Origin: Treponema vincentii
GTDB lineage: Bacteria > Spirochaetota > Spirochaetia > Treponematales > Treponemataceae
Length of the DNA stretch: 64,000 nucleotides
Assembly (NCBI RefSeq): GCF_010365865.1
Contig: NZ_CP048020.1
Span: 2,046,001-2,110,000, forward strand
Direction of reading: 5' to 3'
Positions 1 to 8,068 of the stretch are shown here, in pieces; positions within the stretch are counted from its first letter, which is position 1; every line of letters starts with the position of its first letter. Below the pieces are notes generated by a model. The model did no database searches, was not told the origin of the DNA, and was given only the letters and a program-made list of their open reading frames with translations. The translations under genes were made by a program, and so were the position numbers.

Positions 1-1
1 C

Positions 2-430
2 ACAGCTTTTGCCGATAAAACGCTGACTCCCGAAGGGGCAAAGAAAAAGGGAGCATTTGGAAAGACTGATATCTTAATGACATGGGGACTATTCGGTAGC
101 GCACATGAAGCATATCCGACTCTGCGGTTTGATTATCAGTTTATTACTCCGCATCGGCCATACTTCATTCTGGCCAATGCGACAACTCGGGCAGACGACG
201 GCGCTAACTGCCCTGCAATACGGATTGCAATTTCACCTGCACAATGTCAGGATGTTTTAAAAGCATTGGACGAACCGGCTCTCTTGCAGCTTGTAGAAGA
301 ATTAAAAGCCGACTATGACAAATACGATGAATTTAATTCAAATACATCAGCTGTAAAAAACATAGAGAATACTCCCGAAGGAAGCAATACACCTGTAAAA
401 CAGGAAGAGGTTTCTTTTGATGAGTTTTAA
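2..430 (+). CDS. Hypothetical protein, 5' end cut off by the window edge
   Basis: The reading frame is open from base 2 through the first internal ATG at 77 to the stop at 428-430, so the visible 142 residues are probably the C-terminal part of a longer protein. The segment is mostly soluble in character, with aromatic-rich stretches early on (LRFDYQF, RPYFIL) and an acidic, Asn/Ser-rich tail ending in SFDEF. There is no membrane segment and no motif I recognise, so no function is proposed. Two strong hairpins follow the stop, which suggests that transcription ends or is attenuated here before the next gene. Confidence 0.6.
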   Translation, partial: TAFADKTLTPEGAKKKGAFGKTDILMTWGLFGSAHEAYPTLRFDYQFITPHRPYFILANATTRADDGANCPAIRIAISPAQCQDVLKALDEPALLQLVEELKADYDKYDEFNSNTSAVKNIENTPEGSNTPVKQEEVSFDEF

Positions 431-434
431 AACA

Positions 435-500
435 CTCATCAACTGATGGACAAAAATGTCCACCGGTTGATGAGGCCAAGTTTTTAAAAGAAAACTTGGC
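435..500 (+). terminator. Two back-to-back hairpins after the first gene
   Basis: The first hairpin has a 9-bp outer stem (CTCATCAAC at 435-443 with GTTGATGAG at 466-474) and an inner TGGACA/TGTCCA stem. The second, at 475-500, has a perfect 10-bp stem (GCCAAGTTTT with AAAACTTGGC) and is followed by TTTA. The run of T after the second stem is short, so it may terminate poorly or act as an mRNA-stabilising structure. The Shine-Dalgarno sequence of the next gene (AGGAGG, about 507-512) lies directly behind it. Confidence 0.55.
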
Positions 501-515
501 TTTATAGGAGGGTTT

Positions 516-1445
516 ATGTGCAATAAAAGGTTATTCGGTTTAGCTGCAGCAGGTATGCTGATAATCGCAATCGGTATTTCCGGCTGCGCGGGAACGCCCC
601 GAAATTCTCGGCCGTTGGTATTTCAGACTGACTTCGGATTAAAGGACGGCGCGGTTTCCGCAATGAAGGGTGTCGCTTTTACGCAATCATCTACGATTCC
701 GCTGTATGATCTTACCCACGAAATACCGGCTTACAGTATCTGGGATGCAGCGTATCGACTCTTTCAGACGGTAGAATACTGGCCTGCAGGCACAGTCTTT
801 GTATCGGTAGTTGACCCCGGTGTCGGTACCGACCGCGATTCGGTTGTCTTAAAGACTAAAACAGGTCACTATATTGTTACTCCTGATAATGGAACGCTTA
901 CACTTGTTGCAGATCGGCTTGGAATTGCAGAAGTCCGTTTAATCGATGAAGCGGTGAACCGCCGAAAAAAACTCAGAAAAGAGTTACACCTTCCACGGAC
1001 GTGATGTATACGCCTTTACCGGTGCGCGGCTCGCAGGAGGAATCATCAGTTTTGAACAGGTTGGCCCCGCAAAAAAAAAGAGATTGTCCGTCTTCCTTAC
1101 GAAAAGCCCCGTTTTGATAAAGGTGCACTATTAGGAACCATTCCTGCCCTCGATATCCAGTATGGGAATGTGTGGACAAATATCAGCCGTGAAACAGCGG
1201 ATGCATTAAAATTAGCCGTCAATGATATCGTACAGGTAACGGTATTCAATAACGGAAAACAAGTATACACCGGCTCTATGCCGTATGTGAACAGTTTCGG
1301 TGATGTTCCCGATGGAAAGCCGCTGCTGTATTACAATAGCCTTGATTGCTTATCGATGGCATTGAATATGGACAATTTTGCATCCGTGCATAAAATCGAA
1401 TACGGCGGCGAATGGACTGTAAAGATTACCAAAATTACAAAATAA
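516..1445 (+). CDS. SAM hydroxide adenosyltransferase-like lipoprotein (DUF62 family), frameshifted twice as read
   Basis: The family cleaves S-adenosylmethionine to adenosine and methionine and includes the chlorinase/fluorinase relatives. The N-terminus is a lipoprotein signal with a Cys in ISGC near residue 24. Family motifs follow: TDFGLKD, YDLTHEI, VVDPGVGT and TPDNG. The frame then breaks at an A7 run (965-971) and is restored at an A9 run (1071-1079). The 107 bases between them encode the expected FHGRD-type motif in the shifted frame. After the second site the original frame continues to the stop at 1445. One A fewer at the first run and one more at the second would give a 309-residue protein. 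A lipid anchor is unusual, because most members are cytoplasmic. The start follows a good AGGAGG. Family assignment is firm; whether the break is real is not. Confidence 0.75.
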
Positions 1446-1467
1446 CACCCTTTTGAAAATATAGGGG

Positions 1468-1560
1468 CTGTCCAAAAACTTGAAAGTCTACCGGCTTTTT
1501 CTGTAAGGAAATAATTCATCGTATCCGCTCACACGGAATCGCTAATCAGTTTTTGGACAG
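1468..1560. repeat. 93-bp block bounded by 13-bp inverted repeats
   Basis: CTGTCCAAAAACT at 1468-1480 is the exact reverse complement of AGTTTTTGGACAG at 1548-1560. The block between them contains no gene. Similar CTGYCCAAAAAC words occur at about 16831 and 48823. It may be a small dispersed element or a long hairpin terminator after the upstream lipoprotein gene. Confidence 0.45.
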
Positions 1561-1569
1561 TTTCCGTGC

Positions 1570-1707
1570 AGGAATACATCTGCCGTGCTTTATCTGCCAT
1601 GCTTTGCGGGTATTCCGCTGTTCGCAAGCGGCATTACCGCGCATTTCTTTTGGCCGTATGCAGAGCGGAAAATTAACAGACTCGAAATTGAGATTAAGAA
1701 ACTATAA
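1570..1707 (+). pseudogene. Possible C-terminal remnant of a membrane protein
   Basis: A 45-codon open stretch without a usable start reads as a hydrophobic segment (LYLPCFAGIPLF and on), followed by a polar, charged tail (AERKINRLEIEIKKL) and a stop. This hydrophobic-then-charged ending is typical of the C-terminus of a multi-spanning transporter. The frame is closed a few codons upstream, next to the inverted-repeat block. It may be the tail of a transporter destroyed by insertion or deletion, but the stretch is short and chance is not excluded. Confidence 0.25.
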
Positions 1708-1710
1708 GTC

Positions 1711-2314
1711 TTATGCCTTTTTTCCGTGATAATTATACCGAAATCCTGAACTGAAATTGACTATTTCCGGTATTCCCGGGATAATGGTAATGGAAACATC
1801 GAAATTATCATTTACTTTAACATTCGTTTCAATTTCGCCGGCATACCAATAAAAGAGGTGTTGCCAATCTTCACCTTTTGTTCCCCCCTTATAGGACTCT
1901 GAAGAAGGATCATAATTAGGTAATTTATACCAACTCCGCTTATATAAAAATGTCGGTACTATGCCTACATTCATCGAGAACCGAGCGATTTTTAAAAAGC
2001 GTACCCTAAAACCAAGATGAGAAAAGCCTGCAAACTGCATCGCACAATCGCCATAAAGTCCCTGTACCAGTTTTATGGAAATAATATCCCGCCACACAAA
2101 ATATTCAAAATTCAGCGTTACCCCGGGATTAAAGACGACAATTCCCTTAGGATCAAGCTTCCATGGAAAAAAGCCGATAATTTGGGGCACCACTTGGATG
2201 AATACTTAAGCCGAATAACTTTACCCCAAAACTAAAGTCATGGGCAAAAATAGGAAATGACGTTAAAAACATCATAACAACACCAATAGAGAGTGTTTTC
2301 CTTAGTTTTCCCAT
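1711..2314 (-). CDS. Small outer-membrane-type protein with signal peptide, frameshifted as read
   Basis: The ATG at 2314 opens a frame with a clear signal peptide ending in FPIFA (about residue 24), followed by HDFSFGVKLFGLSIHPSG. The frame stops soon after an A6 run on the plus strand (2167-2172). Removing one base there joins it to the long downstream frame that starts FPWKLDPKGIVVF. The joined protein would be 200 residues. Its alternating aromatic/polar strands and C-terminal SSGFRYNYHGKKA look like a small beta-barrel or beta-sandwich envelope protein, and I believe related treponemal proteins exist. No function is assigned. Confidence 0.55.
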
Positions 2315-2374
2315 AATTAGTTTATCGTTTCATAAATGGAGCTGAGTGTCAATATATCTTTCTTAACCTATATT

Positions 2375-3091
2375 TTAAAAAGGAAAGCGCGGAAAGAGCA
2401 TACGGAAAAGGCTTGCATGTTCTTTTTTATGTAAGTCTTCTTTATGATGAGAAAAAACAAAAATATGCTCTTCCGAACCTGCTAAGAGGAGAATATCATC
2501 TGCGGCAAAGCGATAGTCCGGTTCAATAAATTCAAAACTTTCACAGTCTTGCTTTCGTACCGCAACAACATTAAGACCGAGTTCTTTTCGTAAATTTGCT
2601 TCAAGGAGCGTCATGCCGATATATTTTTCATTAATGCTTACTTCCGCCAATGCAAGCTCAGTTGAAATCGGCATAAAATTCAACAACAAAGTTGAGGCCA
2701 ACATCGGCATAACTCGCTTTGCTGCTTCTCGATCGGGGAAAATCACCTTTGTTGCCCCAACCATGGACAGCAGATTCTCATGTTGGTCGGTTTCAGCCTT
2801 TACAACAATCTCTTTAATACCAAGCTGCTTTAAATATTTGGTTACCATCAGCGAAAGTTCAATCCTTCCGCCCAGATCAACAATAGCAGTACCGATTCTT
2901 TGAGGAATATTTTTCCGGAGACTCTCTTCATCGGTAATATTCACGACCGAGCCTTTAACAGCCTTGCCTTCATACTTTTTAATAAGATTAGGATCTTTAT
3001 CTATAATGATAACTTCATCGGTAAAATGGAGCAGTTCTTCCAACATACGGACACCGAACGCACCTAAACCAATAATTGCGAATTTATTCAT
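2375..3091 (-). CDS. ktrA: K+ uptake regulatory subunit, TrkA-N/TrkA-C (RCK) type
   Basis: This is a cytoplasmic gating subunit of a Ktr/Trk potassium channel. The N-terminal Rossmann domain (about residues 1-120) opens with the nucleotide-binding loop GLGAFG, followed by the acidic end of the second strand (IIIDKD), as in NAD/ATP-binding RCK domains. The C-terminal half (about 135-220) is a TrkA-C domain (VSINEKYIGMTLLEANLR and LLLAGSEEHI). The length of 238 residues is a little above KtrA's usual 220 or so. No membrane partner (KtrB/TrkH) lies in the window. It is the last gene of the long minus-strand run, 44 bp after the DedA gene. Confidence 0.8.
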   Translation of the reverse strand: MNKFAIIGLGAFGVRMLEELLHFTDEVIIIDKDPNLIKKYEGKAVKGSVVNITDEESLRKNIPQRIGTAIVDLGGRIELSLMVTKYLKQLGIKEIVVKAETDQHENLLSMVGATKVIFPDREAAKRVMPMLASTLLLNFMPISTELALAEVSINEKYIGMTLLEANLRKELGLNVVAVRKQDCESFEFIEPDYRFAADDILLLAGSEEHIFVFSHHKEDLHKKEHASLFRMLFPRFPF

Positions 3092-3135
3092 ACCGCCTCC
3101 TCTTTACCGATGAATATCTAATTCCTATAAGTAAG

Positions 3136-3753
3136 TCATTCGGCGCTGTGTCTCTTTTGTGAAGACTTAAAAAATTTTTCCGATCGCATAACATAAATAC
3201 TAAAGCCGATAAAAAGCAGTAAAAGAACAATTCCGATAATCTTCATAAAATGACTGCCCCTTTGCCCAAGAAAGTAGACCAGCCAGAATAAAGCCGAAAT
3301 ATTGCAAACCGCTGCAATAGCGTCAAAAAAAGCGAACTTATAAAACGGAAAATTAACAAAGCCGGATGTCATTGAAATAATATTGCGTATACCGAAAGGA
3401 ATAAAACGCCCGAATAAAAAAGTTAGAAAGCCGTGCCGTTCAAGTGCATTGGAAATACGACTTATATTATTTTCGCTTATCAATTTTGAAAAAAATTTCC
3501 CCGAAATTCTGCCGTGCCCTAAAAGCCATCCCCAAAAATAGACAAGATAATCGCTGATCACTGCACCGAAATAGAGAGCAGCATAAAATGATGGAATAGA
3601 CGCCTTCTCTTGTCTGCAAAGCAAAGCAGCAGTAATAACAATGATATCCTCCGAAATCGGCAGGTTAAAACCTCCGAGAAACAAGCTGATAAAAATAACC
3701 AACGGAAAATAAGAAATATACTGTCCTATCCACGCGGCAATTGTTTGAAACAT
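3136..3753 (-). CDS. DedA family membrane protein
   Basis: DedA/VTT-domain proteins are inner-membrane lipid-handling or flippase-like proteins needed for envelope homeostasis. The 205 residues show several hydrophobic segments. The family's re-entrant loop motifs are present: NLPISEDIIV near residue 30, and GRFIPFGIRNIISMTSGF near residue 115, which holds the conserved arginines. A final transmembrane helix and a basic C-terminus end the protein. It lies 12 bp behind nadE on the same strand, so it is probably co-transcribed. Confidence 0.8.
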   Translation of the reverse strand: MFQTIAAWIGQYISYFPLVIFISLFLGGFNLPISEDIIVITAALLCRQEKASIPSFYAALYFGAVISDYLVYFWGWLLGHGRISGKFFSKLISENNISRISNALERHGFLTFLFGRFIPFGIRNIISMTSGFVNFPFYKFAFFDAIAAVCNISALFWLVYFLGQRGSHFMKIIGIVLLLLFIGFSIYVMRSEKFFKSSQKRHSAE

Positions 3754-3765
3754 TAAAAAGATATA

Positions 3766-5784
3766 TCACACTTCCGACAACTTTTCAAGTTCGGTAAGCC
3801 ATACGGCAGCATTCATATCGCTCGGCATTTGCCATGCTCCCCGCGGAGAGAAACTGCCGAATCCTACCTGCACGCCGTCGGGAGCACAGGAACGTTTAAA
3901 CTGCTGAGAAAAAAGGCGCCGGTAAAAAATACGCATACAGCCGAGTATCTGCTGACGGTTATACCGCTGCTCCGTAGAAAAACAATGCTCCGCAAGTAAA
4001 AGGATTTTTGCAGGACTGAAATCCGTGTGCAGCAGATAATATAAAAAGAAGTCGTGCAGCTCATAGGGGCCGAGTATGTCCTCGGTTTTTTGCGTGATGA
4101 CTTGTTTTTGGGCAGGATGTAGTTCGGGACTGATCGGCGTATCGAGAATATCCTGCACAATAGCGCGGAATTCGGTATGCTTATCGGCATCCGGTAAAAA
4201 TACCGACGGATATGCCGCAACATAGTCGATGCAATGGCGCAACATAGTTTTTGGGATCCCGGCATTGACATTATACATCGACATATGATCGCCGTTATAC
4301 GTTTCCCATCCGAGCGCGGATTCGGAAAGATCCCCAGTCCCGACAAGCAGCGCCCCAAGCTGGTTTGCTTTATCCATCAGAATTTGAGTTCGTTCCCGTG
4401 CCTGCGCGTTTTCGTAGACCGTATTGCAGAGATCTGCGGGGTGCTCGATATCCGCAAAATGTTGCAGCATCGCCTTTTCTATAGGAATGGTAAGAACGGT
4501 ACAGCCGAGTAATTCCGCAAGTTTAAGCGCATTGGATTTGGTTCTGTCCGTTGTTCCGAAGCCGGGCATGGTAATTGCCGTAACCGAATCGGCTTTCTGA
4601 CGGAGCATTCGCGAAGCGAGTATCGCAATAAAGAGCGCCAATGTGGAATCCAAGCCGCCGGAAATCCCAAGCACCGTCTTTTTACAACCGGTGTGGTACA
4701 ACCGCTTCGCAAGTCCGCGCGCTTGGAGCTCCGTTACCTGTGAGAAAAAACTTTCCCATGCTTGCTCGTTATTTTGCACCGCAAGCGGAATGAATGGATT
4801 GGGATTGCGCGGACGAACAAGTAGAACCCCTCGGGAAGGTATGGCAGGAATGACAATACGGCGGCAAACCGATGAACTACGGCCGAGACTGGAGGGCGCT
4901 TCGCAATCCATATCTGCAAGGGTAATAGCGGCTTCATCTTCATAGCCGGAAAAATTGAAATCGCCTGTTTTATTAAAAGAAGACAGTTCAAACCCGTTTG
5001 CCGCCGCAAGCAGTTCGCCGTTTTCGTAAATGCCGCGCTCGCCCGCACAGACAGTGTCGGTTGAAGACTCTCCCCAACCGGCGTTGACAAACAGAACCGT
5101 ATTCCTTTCTTGCTTTGATCGGGCTGCAGCGCTGCGGCAAAGTTCCGTAAAAGACCCCGCGAACGAAGCCTGTGCGAGCGGTTCAATGTATAGCGCCGCT
5201 CCGGTTACCGTTAAGGTGCTGCCCGTCGCCGGAGAACCGTCTTTGATTCCGGCTTGACTTTGATTTTGTATATTTTTTGGGCTGCCGATTACAAACGAAA
5301 ATCGGCTTTTTTCTACTTCAAACAGCAAATCGGAACCGAACGGAATAGCCGTATTCTGCAAACCGGTAAGAATTGTCGAAGATTCTCTTCCGCTATATAC
5401 GGAAAAAACGCGGGAGTGAGCGGTTCCATCCAGCGGTACAATGCCGTAAATAGTTCCTCTACTGAAGACGGCAACAGCACTGTAGATATTACCCGAAAAA
5501 AAGAATGGAAAACCAACCACACCGATAATCGGCTCCATGGAGGTTTGCCGGACGATATACGCAAGCCGGTCTTCTGCAGCATTCAGTAATGACCGGTGTT
5601 CGAAAAAAGTGCCACAGCTGGCGGATGTTAGAGCCAATGCGGGGAATACGGCAATATCGGCTCCCATTTCGGCACTTTTCCGCAATGCACCGATAATCCG
5701 TTCGGCATTACCGGTGCAATCGCCAACTGCACAAGGAGGAACTATCGCAGCAACCCGATAAAATCCGTAGTCGTGTATATTCAT
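3766..5784 (-). CDS. nadE: NAD+ synthetase, long form with a degenerate glutaminase domain
   Basis: NadE amidates deamido-NAD to NAD+ using ATP. The C-terminal synthetase domain (from about residue 350) is well preserved: the PP-loop SGGLDS is at 375-380, followed by GTGDLSESALGW, GDHMSMYNVNAG and the tail of long bacterial forms. The N-terminal nitrilase-fold domain normally frees ammonia from glutamine with a Glu-Lys-Cys triad. Here the Glu site reads FPALALT (Ala49), the Lys site GIVPLDG (Leu118), and the region that should hold ICEDLW reads VIGSPKN with no Cys. The fold context around these sites is kept (VPFGSDLLFE-like and GWGESSTD segments). I infer an enzyme that uses free ammonia, or receives it from elsewhere. 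It lies 48 bp after a TPR gene in the same operon. Confidence 0.9.
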   Translation of the reverse strand: MNIHDYGFYRVAAIVPPCAVGDCTGNAERIIGALRKSAEMGADIAVFPALALTSASCGTFFEHRSLLNAAEDRLAYIVRQTSMEPIIGVVGFPFFFSGNIYSAVAVFSRGTIYGIVPLDGTAHSRVFSVYSGRESSTILTGLQNTAIPFGSDLLFEVEKSRFSFVIGSPKNIQNQSQAGIKDGSPATGSTLTVTGAALYIEPLAQASFAGSFTELCRSAAARSKQERNTVLFVNAGWGESSTDTVCAGERGIYENGELLAAANGFELSSFNKTGDFNFSGYEDEAAITLADMDCEAPSSLGRSSSVCRRIVIPAIPSRGVLLVRPRNPNPFIPLAVQNNEQAWESFFSQVTELQARGLAKRLYHTGCKKTVLGISGGLDSTLALFIAILASRMLRQKADSVTAITMPGFGTTDRTKSNALKLAELLGCTVLTIPIEKAMLQHFADIEHPADLCNTVYENAQARERTQILMDKANQLGALLVGTGDLSESALGWETYNGDHMSMYNVNAGIPKTMLRHCIDYVAAYPSVFLPDADKHTEFRAIVQDILDTPISPELHPAQKQVITQKTEDILGPYELHDFFLYYLLHTDFSPAKILLLAEHCFSTEQRYNRQQILGCMRIFYRRLFSQQFKRSCAPDGVQVGFGSFSPRGAWQMPSDMNAAVWLTELEKLSEV

Positions 5785-5832
5785 CTTCCACCTCCCCGGT
5801 TTTACTGCTGCCGATGCAGCAGTGCTTTTCGT

Positions 5833-6936
5833 TTAAAAAGTTTGAGAAAGCCTGTAAGTTGCTTCCTTTGCATACGTAAAAGAAGGACAGCTTTCCGACA
5901 ATTTGTGATAGAGATCATTTGCTTGTACGACAAATCCCTGCCGGTACAACAAATCTGCAAACTGCAAAAAGACATTCCAAATTTGCTTGGTTTCCGTCCA
6001 TTGTAAGATTTCATTATTTGTGCCGATTCTCTGCAATAGATCGGAAAAGTTACTGTACGTATACATAAAATCAGCTTTTTTCAAGGTATTGCTTAAATAC
6101 GTAACGGCAATATCGGCGCCGAGAAGCGCAGTTCTAAATGCGCGATCGTATTCTTCGGCACGAAGATAAATATCGGTCAGTTCAATATAAGCACGAAGCG
6201 CTATATCATTATGATGCCGATATAATGAAAAAAACTTTTCAACCGTCTTTTCATTTTTAATCGTATGGATCATCGCCCTCAATGTAGGACTTTCTACGTT
6301 GGTAGTTCCATACACCGGATCTTCCGTTAAAATAAGGAGGAGGTATTTTTCCTGATCGTCATACTGCTTTAATAAACCGGAAATTTGTGCAAGCGAATAA
6401 ATAATTTCAAACCGCATATCGGGGATGTATAAAAATTCTCTCGCTTCCCATGCAGATTGATAAAATCTGCGGGACTGAGTAAGCTCTCCTTCAAGCTCAT
6501 AAACCTTCCCGATAAGATAATCACATTCGGGATAGACATCGCTCTTTTTTAACCATGTAAGTACTGCAGAAATCGACTTATCAAAATAAGCAGGAGGATG
6601 AATAAGAAAAATTCTATCAAGAATTGCACAGGCTTCATAATCCTGCCGCTTTTCCAACACACGGTATACATCCGAGATAAGATCACCGGCAGCCCTTACC
6701 TGATGCGGTTTAAGTGCGGCAAAAAGATAATCATATTGAGCGGTTACCTGTGTTTTATGCATTTCCCGCGCTTGCCTGAACAAAAGGAGAGCCTTGCCGA
6801 ATTCCCGTCCTTCATACGCAACCTTTCCTTGCTCAAGCAGATGCCAAGGGTACTCCAACGAGTCAGTCGATACTTTTTGTGCATACAGAAACGCACTGAT
6901 AAGGATTGTAAAACACGCTATTACTAACTTTTTCAT
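5833..6936 (-). CDS. Periplasmic TPR-like protein
   Basis: The 367-residue protein starts with a signal peptide (MKKLVIACFTILISAFLYA, cleavage near residue 19). The rest is helical and repeat-like, with TPR-style pairs such as AYEGREFGKALLLFRQAREM, LEGELTQSRRFYQSAWEA and YRQGFVVQANDLYHKLSE. No enzymatic motif is visible. The ATG overlaps the ispG stop by 4 bases, so translation is probably coupled. It is likely a scaffold for envelope proteins; the specific partner is unknown. Confidence 0.6.
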   Translation of the reverse strand: MKKLVIACFTILISAFLYAQKVSTDSLEYPWHLLEQGKVAYEGREFGKALLLFRQAREMHKTQVTAQYDYLFAALKPHQVRAAGDLISDVYRVLEKRQDYEACAILDRIFLIHPPAYFDKSISAVLTWLKKSDVYPECDYLIGKVYELEGELTQSRRFYQSAWEAREFLYIPDMRFEIIYSLAQISGLLKQYDDQEKYLLLILTEDPVYGTTNVESPTLRAMIHTIKNEKTVEKFFSLYRHHNDIALRAYIELTDIYLRAEEYDRAFRTALLGADIAVTYLSNTLKKADFMYTYSNFSDLLQRIGTNNEILQWTETKQIWNVFLQFADLLYRQGFVVQANDLYHKLSESCPSFTYAKEATYRLSQTF

Positions 6937-8057
6937 AAACTCCTCAGCTCCTTTTCAAAGGCTGCATCGACAACCGTATTTTTTTCCGTTTCCGTCAAGC
7001 CTTGTATATCGATACGCTGAACGATAACGCCCCGCTTAAACAACAGGATAACGTTTTCCGCACCGGTAATCCCGATATCGGCAAATTTTCCCTCGCCCGG
7101 CCCGTTGACAACACATCCCATCACCGCAACAGTCAAGTCTTTCTTTTCGGCAAAAAGCCGGTGCTGCCAGCGTGCAACGAACCCGTGAACATCGAAACCG
7201 TTACGGCCGCAGCGCGGGCACGACACCAACCTGATACCGCCTTTCCGTTTACCGCATTCCGTCAAAATTTCCCGCGCTGCAATAACCTCATTTTCCATAG
7301 TATCGGAAAGGCTCACCCGCACGGTAGCGCCGATATTCCGTTCAAGCAGCTTTGAAAATGCGAGCGTACTTTTGACAATGCCCGAAACCAAAGGCCCCGC
7401 CTCCGTAACACCTAAATGGAGCGGCGCAGCGGATTCGGCAGCAAACAGTTCATTGGCAATGACCGTCTCGTTTACGGATGAGGCTTTCATCGACACAAGG
7501 TACTGCGTAAAGCCGTGTTTATCGAAAAGCGCCGCTTCCCGCTGCGCCCCGGCAACCAATGCGGCTGCCCTCGCCTCCTCTGCATTACGTCCTTCGCGGA
7601 TTTCCTGCTCCATACGGTTCCGTATATCGGCGGGGAGAGAGCCGCTGTTGACACCGATGCGGAGTACGGTACCGGTATCCTGTGCTTTTTTAATGACCGC
7701 GCTTACCCGATCTTCCGTTCCGATATTTCCCGGATTGATACGTATTTTTGCAGCACAGCCGTCCATACAGCGCAACGCAAGCCGATAGTCAAAGTGAATA
7801 TCGGCAACAAGCGGCATCGGCGTCATTTCAGTAAGCTTGACAAACGCTTCGGCGCTTTCGGAATCCGGTACGGCAAACCGGAGAATGTCACAGCCGAGCT
7901 GCTCCAATTCGGCAATTTTCCGTGCCGTTTCCTGCAAGGTATCTCCGCTCAGCGGCTGTTTCCACATAGTCTGGATAGCAATAGGACTATCACCGCCGAG
8001 CTCAATACTCCGAACGCTGCCCTTGCCGCCTATCCGTACTTTTTCCGCCGTATACAT
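6933..8057 (-). CDS. ispG: 4-hydroxy-3-methylbut-2-enyl diphosphate synthase (flavodoxin)
   Basis: IspG (GcpE) catalyses the penultimate step of the non-mevalonate isoprenoid pathway, converting methylerythritol cyclodiphosphate to HMBPP with a [4Fe-4S] cluster. The 374 residues cover the TIM-barrel half (GDSPIAIQTMWKQPL, VADIHFDYRLAL, KIRINPGNIG) and the Fe-S half. The cluster Cys residues are visible in SCPRCGRNGFDV and MGCVVNGPGE. The length is typical of the short bacterial form. It starts 11 bp after the upstream TPR gene and overlaps the downstream one. Confidence 0.95.
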   Translation of the reverse strand: MYTAEKVRIGGKGSVRSIELGGDSPIAIQTMWKQPLSGDTLQETARKIAELEQLGCDILRFAVPDSESAEAFVKLTEMTPMPLVADIHFDYRLALRCMDGCAAKIRINPGNIGTEDRVSAVIKKAQDTGTVLRIGVNSGSLPADIRNRMEQEIREGRNAEEARAAALVAGAQREAALFDKHGFTQYLVSMKASSVNETVIANELFAAESAAPLHLGVTEAGPLVSGIVKSTLAFSKLLERNIGATVRVSLSDTMENEVIAAREILTECGKRKGGIRLVSCPRCGRNGFDVHGFVARWQHRLFAEKKDLTVAVMGCVVNGPGEGKFADIGITGAENVILLFKRGVIVQRIDIQGLTETEKNTVVDAAFEKELRSL

Positions 8058-8068
8058 ATTTTCTCCAA

